64,000 bases of DNA, from assembly GCA_014607495.2 (NCBI GenBank), contig CP053152.1:14305899-14369898 (forward strand), given 5' to 3'. The stretch is from Carposina sasakii. Lineage: Eukaryota; Arthropoda; Insecta; Lepidoptera; Carposinidae. A program made the position numbers and the translations under genes. Below the pieces are notes generated by a model, which saw only the letters and a list, made by a program, of their open reading frames with translations, had not been told where the DNA came from and did not search any database. This document shows, piece by piece, positions 48,613 through 61,900 of this stretch. Every line of letters starts with the position of its first letter. Position 1 is the first letter of the stretch.

Positions 48613-49976
48613 CTACCATAAATTTACAATGACTTGGTTACCGCCATAATTTGGTTATGTATTTTGTTATTCTTAATGCATTGCTGTAAGTATGTGTCAA
48701 AATTCATTTCTAATAAAATCGTTACCTAGTAGCTAACTAGTTTATAATACAAATAGCTTTATTATACAAACTATGCCAAGTTCTTTGCGTTTAACTATAC
48801 GGAGCCAGCTCAAAGTACAGCCTTTTGTTTAGAAATAAGCATTTTAGATTTTTTACCAATATTGCGGCTCGCGAAAAACTATTTTACATGACACGTCGAT
48901 TGAACAGTGTTGTTTTGAATGCTGTATATCTACTGGGTTATGCTTGTTAGCCTGTGATCAGTTTAATTAAAACATTTATGCGTGGTCGTACGGCGTAGTG
49001 CGGTCGCGTACAGGGTCGATCATACACTTTTTTTCGCTACTTACAAGTTACATTATGTTGAAATGCAGGAGCGAGCGTGGACAGCGCAATTTTTTATACC
49101 ACACTATTGAGATGCTGTTACTTTTGCATATCGGTAAAATTATTTTTAATTGTAGAGTTGTAATTACGATAACTTTCTACAATTAGGTTCAACAGTCCCA
49201 ACCTGACCCATCATAGCTAGATAGGTTTGTTTGACGACCCCTTAGAGATAATATGAGTTGGTCCAATTTTAAAACAAATAGATGTCATGCAGAACACTGC
49301 GCTCGAAACATTTGCCTCACCACCGGCTTCAATATTAATAAAACTTTGTCTATCTGCTACATTTTTATTCGTCATGCCCATTGTTAAGCTTCCTTTAGTG
49401 TAGAGTCACATTGTCTATTTTCATGTAAAGGAGTTTTCAACTGTAGCCTGTAGTGTATGTGACCCTACACTATTAGTATAATTTATTTATTTAATGAACC
49501 ATAGTGTGGAAGGTAAATATATCCTAGATACTTTACATGTTATAACTGTTGTTGGGAGCCATGCAAACCATTTTATAGTTAGTTTTGTTGTCCATTGTAA
49601 TTAGTTATTGCGTAATTAGGAGAATTTCTTTTATGTAAATAAAACAAATAAAGGATTCCTTTATAAAAATATGTTATTATTTTCTTATGGAGATCATCGA
49701 CAATGTTAAGCCGCGGGTAGGCTAGGAAATAATTCTTGATGGATAATTGTGATGAAAAAATAATTAATCGAACATAATAATAATAAGAACTCTTTCAACA
49801 TAATTATTGGTAAATAAAAAATAATTGTAAATAAGTTTAAAATATTTTGCTCTTGTTTTGATAGGAGTCAGCTCTTTCTATATGTAAAAATATAATCTAT
49901 ATTGTTAATCACTTCCATTTTCAAGTAGTTTTTCTTTGCATCATGCTGAAACAAGTAAACAATTGATATATATTAG

Positions 49977-50095
49977 GCCTGATTTTTCCAATGGTCAGAT
50001 AGCCTATCTAAAGCATAAATTTGATCAAGATAGAGACAGCATCATCGTCATCTTTTATTTGTTTAGTATTTGATCATTAGAAAAATTAGCCCTAT
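49977..50095. repeat. Decayed copy of the MITE at 9237-9373
   Basis: GATTTTTCCAATGGTCAGAT, AGCCTATCTAAAGCATAAA and GATAGAGACAGCATC match the family; the right end ATTAGAAAAATTAGCCC is the degraded inverted repeat. Confidence 0.6.
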
Positions 50096-50284
50096 GTAAA
50101 GGATTATTAATGTGGAATAATGTTCAGCTCACACACGAGGCGAACACAATGTGCGCGCAGCCCCTCGCCGCGTCTCGGTGTGAGCTGACCCTTTAGATTG
50201 AATTAAAAATGTGCCATTTTAAAACAGTAGAGGTGCTTAAATTTATGTACTGCTGTAATTTACCTATTATTTCAAGGATTTTAA

Positions 50285-52414
50285 TTAGATGCTTACTGTC
50301 ACAATATCTCTCTTGAAGTCTGTTTTAGAAAACTTTACAGCCCTTTCTTCTATTGTCAGGCCATAATATTTACAAATATCCATCACTTCAAAGTCTTCAT
50401 GGAAATGTAGCCATTCCTTCAACACAGCAACTGGAACTTTGTGCACCTTGCTGTTATAAGCAGTGCTTAGAATTTCAAGCCCTCTCCTGAAATGTTCTCA
50501 TATTATATCTTTGCCTTTTTGTTTTATAATCATTCATAATTAATAATCTTGTCATACCTCTGCATAGTAGGTAAGTACATACAAAATGCACTGTAACACA
50601 GAGGGCAGAGGCTCTTCAGCATTCTGGACACTTGCACATAATGACCTTTTAGGTTGGCTACTGCAATGTTATAAGCCAACTTCAGTTCTTTATTTCTGAA
50701 ATATTAACATATTTCATGCATACACATATTTTAGGTTTGCTGGCCACACTAAATAGGTAATCATCATCATCAGCCCATTGCAGTCCACTGCTGGACGTAG
50801 GCCTCCCCCAAAGGCACGCCACAAGACTGCCATGGGGGTATTTGCCCATAGTCACCACATTGGGCAGGCAGGTTGGTGGACCGCAGTTTGTATTTTGGAC
50901 TATGTTAACACGGGAAGCACTGCTGCCCACCTACTGGAAACCCTTAATCGCCTCGCACAATACCCACGGGCATACCAGGGGGTGGTACGAATTCTACTCT
51001 GCCGGCACCATGTGGCCTATAGGCGTATATGTAAATAAACAATAAATTATTAATGAGTATATTATTTATTGAATGTACATACATACCCTTTAACACTGTC
51101 TGGTAAATTATAGTAGCGGTATAATGGATGAACATCATGTAAGTTGCATAATATGTACAAACATTCCACCAGCACTCTGTCACAAGTTAATTTCTTGGTA
51201 GAATTGTCTATATCTAAGATTTTTAGCTCAGAACTTAAATCTGTAATAGTGTCCACACTCTTTTGTGTCCTATCTATTTGATCACAGGCACTTAAAAACC
51301 ATTTTATACATTCTAAAAGGTATTTGTTATTGAGAACTGGGTCATAAACTTGTAGAGGTGCTTCACATAACCTAAAACAAAAGATTTAGTTATCAGTTAT
51401 TGCACATTTTGATATTTGCTCAATTATTTTTTCAAAGCATACTTACTTATACCCATAATATACATAAAATCTTATCATTGGCTCCAGTAATGTAACACAT
51501 TCTTCTAATGTGAGTCTCTGAATAGTCATATCCTGCCGCACAGCTCTCAGCCGGTCATTCACAAAGTCATAGATAGTATGTGAAGGAACATCTGTATTTT
51601 TAATTACACTGTAAGTAAATATATAATAAATGTAACTTTGAGCATATTACAGTTATGTGGCATCAACCATTAACTATGGGCTATTGATATGGGGAAATAG
51701 CTCAGAAGTGAAACGAGTATTTATTGCTAAAAAAAAAGTGTATTCGAGCTATCTGCTGTAAAGGCAAATAAATTTAAGGTAGGCTCTATTGATATTATGA
51801 TAAGGAACTTGAGAGAGTGGCTGATTGATTGCTGTTTCTATAGCGTCAATGAATTTTTGGAAAAACGTTTTGCATGCTAATGTATTTAAGCGGAATAGTA
51901 AGAACTGTTATTAATATTATTTAAGACCTTACTTGTACTTATTCTTGGCAAATAAACGATTTGGATTTGGTATGTAGTAATGCAAGTTTAATTTAACACA
52001 GGATCATTAAGATACAGGATTGGTCATTTAATTAGTAACTTTAAGTTTGACATTACTTACTCAAGAAGCAAATATTGTACAGTTTTCAGTAACACTGGAA
52101 ACGGACGCAATAAGTGTGGCACTGCCATGTTAGAGTCGGCGGCTGACCGACTATACGCCTTCACCAGGGTCCTACCATGTTTTGTATTTTCCAATATATG
52201 AATAAGTTTCTCTTTTGTTCGCCTTAAATAGAAAATACGTGTTAGTTTAATTAAGATTACCGAAATAATGGCTTAAACAGAAAGTGGAAGCAATCGTAAA
52301 ATAAACTTGCATTTTAACTTCGCTTTGAGGGCACATGGTGTAGCAATTTCCTTTTGGATATCCTAAATTATTTTCTTCTTGTATATTAGTTTGAAAGTAA
52401 TGTAAGTTGGACAT
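50285..52414 (-). CDS. SAC3D1-like: SAC3-domain protein (SAC3D1/SHD1-like)
   Basis: Six exons: 52414-52311, 52222-52061, 51608-51447, 51371-51087, 50695-50558, 50486-50285; 350 residues. It carries the SAC3/GANP fold: the N-terminal GNCYTMCPQSEV (Cys24, Cys28) corresponds to the family's GTCPxMCPExE, followed by LVKAYSRSAADSN, HLLRPFPVLLKTVQYLL, YDFVNDRLRAVRQDM and the helical core. Relatives are the mRNA-export factors Sac3/GANP; human SAC3D1 is linked to centrosomes and spindles. Which role applies here cannot be read from sequence. Intron 1 uses a GC donor (AAAAT-GCAAGT): it is the only join that keeps phase 2 and gives VKMRTKEKL, as expected of the family. It converges with Marf and lies 570 bp from the OGDH-like stop codon. 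Confidence 0.9.
50760..50890 (-). repeat. LINE tail fragment (SAC3 intron 4)
   Basis: CAGCCCATTGCAGTCCACTG, CTGGACGTAGGCCTCCCCCA, then TTTGCCCATAGTCACCACAT and TGGGCAGGCAGG: same family as 33325-33445. Confidence 0.65.
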
Positions 52415-52984
52415 TATTTTAAATTAAAATCGCATTGCGATCTTATTTACGTGTTTGTTTACTTTTTGCAGTTTTTTGACATTGACATATTTTTTATTTA
52501 AATTCATAAGCGATAACATCATAGGACACGGCGCACCATTAAATACAATACACCGTATTCGGCAAAGTAGTAGTAGGTACAATATGAATAAGGGCGCTAT
52601 ATAGGTCGTGACGAGCATTCGGAAGTTCAGAGCACTGAACTGCAAGCTGTAATTCAATCCCAGGGAATGTAGATAGGTACACATGATAACACATGGCTGT
52701 TCCCGAAATGGAATAGACAGAACTGCAGGATAATTAAGGAGATTCCACAGACACGTTTACAGACAGATATCATCAGTAACAAGTTGCGGAGTTGCAGCAT
52801 GGATGCAGCTGATGCAATATTTTTATAAGTAAGTACCAAAAGCTAATGGTGGGTGAGTACAGTACATCGTACCTATTAATAACTTAACTGTGGGTAGAAA
52901 ATGAAAGAAAAAATATCAGCATGTACAGCTACATTTCACAAAGCAACAAAAAGGAAGAAAGACCGATCTCAATGGGGCGTCCCG
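52415..52984. other. Spacer between the SAC3 and OGDH-like genes
   Basis: It contains the SAC3 gene's upstream region and the 3' flank of the OGDH-like gene, both on the minus strand. No open frame with family resemblance and no clear motif. Confidence 0.4.
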
Positions 52985-55900
52985 TTAACAAGGTGGCGGG
53001 GCACTGCCAGTGTTGGCAGACAGGTCAATGATTTTATCTTTCAAGTCCTTTAGCTCTTTCGCGTGAACCCACTTGATGCCTGTTGCGGACGCTGAACTTG
53101 ACGGCCGACTTATGCAACTGAAAGAAAATAAATTTGGGTCATTGCAGTAGACTTAGTATGGCCCAGCTAACACCTGCACTGCAGTCAATTTGCTGCTATT
53201 TTATATGTAAAATACATACATACATATAATCACGCCTGTATCCCTTACGGGGTAGGCAGAGCACCAAGGGCCGATAGAATCACATGGTGCCACATCTAAC
53301 CAATTTTGAGGGTATAGTTGTGATGTACAAGTTCGGTTAGTAGTGACAGGTGGTCAGCCCATCGCCTACAAAACACCAAGACCCTCTTGTACCTCTACTG
53401 ACTTGTACAGCATGCCCGAGAAGAGAAGCAGCTGTAGTATTATACGTTTTTTTTTCACTCCCCAGAGCAGCATAGAAGAATGTAAAAATAGTATATGTAA
53501 AATATTTGGCTTTATATAGAAAATTAAGGCTTCAAGTAGGTACCTACCTACTACTATGTCCAAGAGGAGCAAAATGCCCAATTCTCAAAACGTCCAATTG
53601 GCATATTGTACAAACAGTTAACTACTACGAGTATTACGAGTAATACGAGTATTGTCCAATTCGCTAATTGCCCAATACAAATTAGTAATGGTATTGAGTC
53701 TAGTTTGCTAATTGGCCAAATAAAATTACACGTGACTCCTCCCCTCACTAAGACCATACACACTGGGTTGTTTCCATTATTGTCACTCTACATTGCTTAT
53801 AATTTCAAGAGAAATATCTCCTTTAAGGGTTCGTAGTAGGTAACCGCCAGATTCATTTCCAGCGCTTGGCACAACATATTTCTATCTATCTAACTTATCT
53901 TAGTAACGTGAAATAACTCCTTTTCCAACCTACCCAATTTTCTTTTGAATCAAGTTTTCGATGCGCACTTTACAGAACAGCCACGGTCCCTGGTTCTTGT
54001 GCTCCTCTTGGCAATAGAAGACCTTCGCATTGGGATACTTGGAGCACTCCTTTAGCACTATGTCATACGGAAACGGATATAGTTGTTCTATCCGACACAT
54101 CGCTATCTTGTCCTCCAGCTTCTTTTCCTTGCGCAATTCGTCGATTGTAATGGCCACTTTGCCGGAGCAAAACAATAATTTTTCTACTTTGTCGGGAGCT
54201 TTGCTGGCTGGACCGTTCTCTTGGATTGCTCTGTTAGAAAAAGAGATAAACACTCGTCGATATATAACTTTAAAGTACCTATAATTTTTGGAATTAGCAC
54301 ATACAACCAGTATATGAGGGCTTACCTGGCCATTACCTTTGTCATTTTGTAGGCAGAGCTGCAGAATACATAGGAGATCATACATCGAGGTTTAGCATAG
54401 CGAGGTCAGCACCCGTATGATGAATTTAGTGAGAGCGAGATGTCTCACTTTTAAACGTCAAATCCACAGAGCTATTAATGATTAGATAAACTAAGTGTAT
54501 GTACTTTGCATGTAAAAATAGACTTAAGAATTAGAATAGACACTGGTTCTCGAGCCAGGACTGAATGAATTAGGGCTGTAGAAGTGGTTTGCAATCCCAA
54601 GTAGAAACACTTGCCTTGTCTAGTTATTACTTAGCTCTGTGGATTCGACGTTTAAAAGTGAGACATCTCGCTCTCACCAAATTCATCATACGGGTGCTGA
54701 TGTTAAAGATCAGTGACAAGGTGATAGCTCATCGTCTGAGAGTAGTTACGGCCCTAACTTCCTTAGTCAACTCTCACGACATGCTCGGAAAGGGATACAC
54801 ATGGGATACAGCTATGACCAATTATTAAATATTAAAATCTACGCTTTACTAACTATAAAAGAAACCAACCTTTGGAAACAGGTTCCTTTAGCAAAGTCCT
54901 TGAACGGGGACCTGTAGAAAGGGTGCTTGAGGCCCACCTTGGGCGTCATGAGTATGAGCGGCTTGCGGAAGGGCATGGCGACCTGACGCCGGATCAGGTG
55001 GAAGTAGTTCGCTGGACTCGTCACGTTGGCTACTATCCAGTTGGCCGTTCGAAGCTGGTTTACTGCGCAATAAGAGCTTCGAATAACGTAAGGTATACCT
55101 AGGCATCATCATCTTGTCTAGCTGATCTAGACCTAACTAACGTAAGTGGGCAAGGCGGATTCATAATCTTAAAAATGACATAAATATACCACAATTTTGA
55201 TTTCGTTATCACGTTAGTTTCAAATTGAAGCTTCATAACCACTGTAGGATATCAGTTGGGATCAAGGATGGGGAAAACATTTTATGAGCCAAAGAAAACA
55301 GACCCACAAAATCCTTGTCATCTAGATTCGGTAGTATATCCTCGTCGTCATCCGCTTGTTGCAGGTAGCGTTCCACGCGAGCCGACGAATGCTCAGGACC
55401 CTGCACAGTACATAATAGAGGTAACCCGATTTTAATAGTAAGTAAGTAGATAATATGTACGGTAGATATACATAGACACGCCCACATTCACAGACAGAGC
55501 AGAAGAATACACATCAGTCGGCCTAAGTTAAGTTTCAAATGAAAAAGAGTGCGTTTCCTGCATTCTGTAGCAATTGTGGCATACTAAATATCTTAGTTCC
55601 GAAATCAGATATAGGAGTTATTTTATTAAACGGACTCTACATTACTAAAGTACGACTTATTTACAGACTTTAAGATCAGAGCATCGACAGTACCTAACAC
55701 CATGATGCCAAAAAAGCTAAACAAATCGGTCCCCGCCCCCTTTTCGGAACCTATATTCACTAATGTGTGGAAATAGAAATATTGGAGGAAAATAAATAAG
55801 ACCGTAGGGGGCGGGGTTGACTGAACAAAACAGAAAGAACTAACAGCGCCATCTATCCCGTGCGGCAGTTGCACGACGATGCCGGACTGGCACACCCACT

Positions 55901-58900
55901 TGCTCTCGCCGTTGGCGATGAACGTGTCGAACACGGGCTGCGCCGTGTCCGCGAAGTCTCCGTACTGCGCCTCCCAGATCGTCAGCAGGTGCGGGCTCGA
56001 GTACGAGTAGCCTACTTCGAAGCCGAGGATACCTGGGTAGTTGTCGGGCTGTAGTCTAGGCTGCAACAGTCTAGGTAGTTGAGCATATGTTTCGTTTTGG
56101 TCGAGATTACAACAACAGGGCTCATACCGAACTCTGAGAGCGAGCTGTTGTGGAGGCTGTAGCGCGCCTGGTCCGGGTACAACGTGTCGAGCACGCGGAA
56201 TGTGGCGCCGTCCACGCCCTGGTGGTGGTACACGTGGTGTCTGCGGGGGAGGAACCCATCATCTATCTCATCGTCTTCTGTTACCTAGTGCGGCCGAAAC
56301 TATTGGCAGCAACAAGGTGAAATTTGGCACCTATGTTCCTTGGGCATTGCAGGGGATCACCAGAAATTGAGGAACTGCGGTTTTCAAGCGTTATCTTTCC
56401 AGCGCCAATGAGGCATTGACGCAACGTTTTGACGAAGCCACGAGCTCGAGCTTTTAAGCATCAACATTTTTTGTACTTGGTTGGAATAACTAAATGAAAT
56501 TCCCTTCATCTAAGTAGCTATATGATACTAGCGGCTGCTCACGGCTTCGCCCGCGTGAGAGGGCATTACTTCCGTGCGAAGCCGGGGCGGGTCCCTAGTT
56601 ATATATTATAAACCTTCCTCGTGAATCACTCTATCTATTAAAAAAACCGCATCAAAATCCGTTCCCTAATTTGAAAGATCTAAGCATAGGTATACATAGG
56701 CATAGGACAGACAGTGGCAAGCGACTTTGTTTTATAATATGTAGTGATGTGGAAATAAGTATAACATTACGTGACCTGTGCGCCATAGTGCCTCGTTCCA
56801 CATCCTCCCCCGTGAAGCGGATGTGCACTCGGTCCCGCAGGATGGCTCCGTACGCGAGCGCCTCGCCCATCGCCCAGTCCGCGATGCCTTCCTGCACCTG
56901 CATCAGGTGCGGGGGTAAAGAGACTTCATATATAAACGTTTTGAGAAGAAGAGCCACCCCGGAAGACATTTAAGAAGTTCAGTAAACAGTTTTGAAGCAA
57001 TGGTCGACGCAATATCGTTTCTTTCGAAAGTGATATTGCCAACGATTTGGTGTTTGTTTTGCGTCCGATTGCTTGCCTGACGCTAATCCTCATCGGATAT
57101 AGCTTGTGCGCGCTTATAGGGGCGTACTTAATGTAGGTTTTCAAATCCAAATTAAACACCAAGACGATAAATGATAAAATTATAGCTAGATAATAATAAA
57201 TTAGGGGTAAGCATGAACCTTTTTACGCGTCTTAACGCTAGCGACTCGCAAGCAAAATCTATGTGATTTGACAGTTTGACGATAGCGTTACGGACTATCG
57301 AGAGATTCGTGCTTACCCCTCTGGCCCGTGACTACGCACGCCTTCCGACTGAAAAAAAGCATGGAGCAGCCAAAAGATGTTACCACAATACATTGATACT
57401 TCTCGGCGTCGTCATAGCGGCAATGTAGATGAATTATCGGTTTTATACAATTTTAGAATGTTTGAGACTTTTCTAAAATGTATGAAAATTTCTGAGATAT
57501 TTAAAAATTCTCCATACTATCGGGAAAAATAAACATGTGATTTCGGGTCTCAAATTTTGTGGATAGGTTCTCTATAGTGGGCTATTTACACAGCTTTTCG
57601 CTTAACATACCCTTTTTGTTACACCCTGTAGATACGAGTTCCTATACGTCCGAATTTATTTATGATCGATCCGTATTACCATTACCCGTTTAGTAATACC
57701 TACCGCGGTAAGTTAGAAAGAAAGAAAGAAAACGTTTATTTTTCGCCACACACACACGTAAAAAATTACAAACCATAATATATAAAGTGGGTATAATACC
57801 GTAATCACTGCATTTAGGTACTATACATCAAAACATTATACACATATATACATATACATATTATATTAAAAAATAACATAAAAATACCAAAAGTCATCAA
57901 AAGTAGACAATGTGCGACGAAAAATTGGTCGCCACTCAGCATAATGTTATAGCATGAGATGCTATAACGCTGGTCTTCCGTGTCGCCAGTTAACTTGCCT
58001 AATGGACAGGTCGTAAATAATATAAAACTAAAGATAATATACTACAACAATACAAATAGAAACACAACACAAAATAAGCTACTTTCTTACAAAGCTTATA
58101 AATAAAAACGTAACAATACAAATTAAAAACGCTCCACAAATTAGTTACTACGCGACACAAAATTAGTTACTCACCTAGGTAAGTACTACTAAGTACATAA
58201 AGATACTCAAATTTATAAAAATATTATAAAACGTTAATAAGCGTACCATTTTCTCTCGCGTGGCGAGTATTCTTATGATACCCTTGTGTAGCTCGAACGC
58301 CCAAGGTTCAGGAGGGGTACAGAAGTGTTTAGATATCGTCGATATCGTCTCCTCGGACAAACCGGTCTCATTGATCTACAAAACCGTAATAGCAAAATTA
58401 TAAGTACCTAAGTATAACGATTTTTAATAATTTACTTAACAGATTTCTTCTATGCTGCTCTGAGAGTGAAAAAAAAACGTATAATACTACAGCTGCTTCC
58501 CGGGCATACTGTACAAGTCAGTAGAGGGACAAGAGGGTCTTGGTGTTTTGTAGGCGATGGACTAACCCCCTGTCACTACTAACCGAACTTGTACATCTCA
58601 ACTATACCCTCAAAATTGGTCAGAAGTGGCACCATGTGGTCCTATCGGCCCTTGGTGCTCTGCCTACCCCGTAAGGGATACAGGCGTGATTATATGTACG
58701 TATGTACTCGTACTTAACACATTCTGATGCGGAGCTTGACTAGAATGTGCCTCGACTTGCATGAAGAAATCAGGGGTGTACTCTCAGACGATTAGCTAGC
58801 AACTGAACCTTTACGTCTGGCCCCGCAATATAATACAGGGTATTTTTTCGTTGCCACCCTTAACGAAGGGTACGTACTCTATACATCAAATAAAGTAAGT

Positions 58901-61900
58901 TTATGACAAAAAAATGCTGGGAAACGATGTAAATTTTTTTGTTTTTTTTTTATTACTTGATCGGGCGAAATTTATAGTGTCCAGTTTTTTCATAGACAGA
59001 TATTAATTATTTCTCGTGAAAAAATTTTTCTACACGCGTCAATATGCATTTATGCAGAAAAATGCAGTTATTTACTCAACTTTGAACCCTAATATTTTAG
59101 AAACCTGACATTTCCCAGGTATGCTTCCATGGAGAAAAATTATCGTGACGATGAGGAGATTCCATAGTTTCCGGGAACGTTGACGAGCAACAATCACCCT
59201 GTATATACGTGGCTATGGGATCTCTTCATATTCCTGCAGTTCTGGGAACTGCCCGTTTTGAAAACACAGATGTGTTTATAATTGTGTATGCACATAATGT
59301 AGATTTTCTGGACCATGCATGAAGTTACCTTTTTAGGGTCAGTAGCCTCAAAGAACCCTGTCCAGGGGGTGTCAATCCAGTCCATAATGCTGAGCCTGGT
59401 GATCTTCTTGGCCATCTCGAAGTGTTGGTTCAAGGTGTCGAGGTATTCCTTCTCCCAGCCCTTGATATCCTGTTCGGTGACCGTTCCTTCGGCTTTCAAC
59501 TTTTCACCGTAAATTTTGTCGACTGCAAAAAGTTTCATAAATAGGAAAATCTTCGCTGTAAGTCTATCGGGATTGGCTAACCACTCATTCCCTCCACTGT
59601 AACTCCAGTAAGCCAGGATCAACAGAGGCGATGAGAAAAATGCAACAAATGAAAGTCGTAAGTTTGTATGTCTACTTCGTCGTCCGTCTATTGCAGTCCA
59701 CTGTTGAACGTAGGCCTCCCCCAGACCTTCCCTCAAGTCTACTTATTGATTCTATATTCTTTACAAAAATTGTATGGCATACGTAGCCAAGGTACAGTAT
59801 TTAGTAGAGAACCTATCTACAAAATTTGAGACGTGAAATCACGTGTTTATTTGTCCAGTCAGTATCGCGTAAATGAGTAACTAACTAAACAAACACACAC
59901 ATTCTTACAAACTGTCGAGATTAGAATATAAGTAGGATGTGTGCACGCACCGGTCTGCATGCTGCGCACCTTCTTGTACATGAAGGGCTGCGTGAAGGCG
60001 GGCTCGTCCTCCTCGCTGTGCCCGAAGCGGCGGTAGCACACCAGGTCCAGCACAACGTCCTTCTTGAACCGGCAGCGGTACTGGATGGCGAGGCGCGCCA
60101 CGTGTGCTACCGCCTCGGGGTCGTCCGCGTTCACGTGCAGGACCGGCGCGTCCACGCACTTCGCTATGTCTGCGCAAGAAGCCGGATGGTGAGAAACTAC
60201 GTGACCGACCAAGCTATACGGAAACAGTGGGATGGGCTGTGGTATTTTCTCACACACTGCCTTATCGTCACACTGATTTGACGGTTTAAAAGCGGCCACT
60301 ACTGCGGCTGCTACTATGGCCTGCTCTGCTTCTGACCCACGTTCAGCTTTCAGAAGCCTTAAAATAAATGTCTCAAAATATTTTAAGTTATTGTTTTGTG
60401 TTGCACACTATGGATGACTACTGGCTGACCTGTGCAATAGGGCGAGCTCCGGGAGAACCTCGGGTCGGTGGTGTACCCGATCTGGTTGTTGCACACGATA
60501 TGGATGGAGCCGTGCGTGGTGAAGTCGGGCAGGTTGCTCATGTTCACTGTCTCGTACACCACGCCCTGTCCGCTGAACGCTGCGTCGCCGTGCATTATTA
60601 TTGCCATCACCTATAGGTACCTTATTTTATTGACAAACAGAAAGGTGGGTGTACGCGGGACGAGGTGCGGGGCGCGGGAGGACGCCGAAGCAATATTCGC
60701 AAACACAAACGTCACTCATATCTCCGTATAGGTACCTACTTACAAACAAGTACGAGTGTGCTAATGTTTACTATCACTGCTTCTTCGAAACTGAATTTTT
60801 TTATCTAAAACAACGATAAAGTAGTTGCCTAAGCATAACTATTTAAGCATGTACTAAAACCTGTAAATATTTACCTTGGTCCCACAAATAAATGAATACA
60901 ACTACGTTCACTGCATTGCCGTGGGGTAAGGTAAGAGCTAGGCGATTAAGGGTGGACAGCAGCGCCCGTGTTGACAACACTTATGCGTGATGACAAAAAA
61001 CCCTCTTATGGCAATCTGCAAGCTTTTGATGCCTTTGGGGAGGTCTGTGTCCAATAACGAACTGAATGTGGGCTGATGTGGATGTGTCTACGGGACTAGA
61101 GTCGAAGGGTTCTAGAGTAGATACCACGTTCTGGCAAACGCAGCGAAATGAACGGAGATCTAGCCAAGGTCGCGGATATGGCTGAAAATGATGATAATGT
61201 ATCCACCTTATCGCCTTTGTTGTCTCCCTTCCAATACTGTTCGGCCTTGGTCTTGCCGACCACGACAGGCGAGACCACCTCTAAATGCGAGGGGTTTGCA
61301 CTCATCGACACCTTTATATACTTGTTGGTTCTGCGGATGAAGCGGTGGATGTAGGTACCCAGGTGGTACTTGATGTCGCCGGAACCCTGCAAATTGGATA
61401 TACGGTAAAGTAGCTTAAAGATTAAAATCAACATTTACCCCGTTTCCAAAGGAATTTCAGGAAATCCTTTCGTATCGGATGCCTACGTCATACAAAGAGC
61501 ATACCCTCCAAGTATCAGGCAGTACGCAATAGCATAAAGCATTTTTAGTATACCTACCTAGATTGGTGTCTTTAGGAAAATGGCCGTTTTAAACTTACTG
61601 GTTCTTTTGGCTGCATCGGCTTGAATTGAGCAAAAATGTCCTGAAGTTCTTTGCGGCACACATTTACTAACATATTTAGTCGACCTGTAAAAGAGTAATC
61701 AATTAGATAGATAGATCGTTTATTCGGCTTTTGTCATGTACACATACACAGACAACACAAATCAAGAATTACAATAACCTTTTACGAGTATACCACTCGT
61801 AAGTAGATTTATATTTAAAAGTGCTACCAGGAGGAATAAGGCCAAGGAGAATGGTTAAGGCATATATTGGCAATAGGAATGCAAAAAGACGTTGTCGTTT

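Larger units (their letters stand above)
45614..50284 (+). other. Marf 3' region and tail-to-tail spacer to the SAC3 gene
   Basis: No gene recognised. GTGAGT directly after the Marf stop and an acceptor-like CTGCTGCAG at about 47110-47119 leave open a spliced 3' UTR. Tandem AATAAA signals are at 49638-49643 and 49647-49652. The rest is MITEs (46698-46970, 47587-47840, 49977-50095), a LINE fragment (48190-48612) and AT-rich DNA. Confidence 0.4.
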
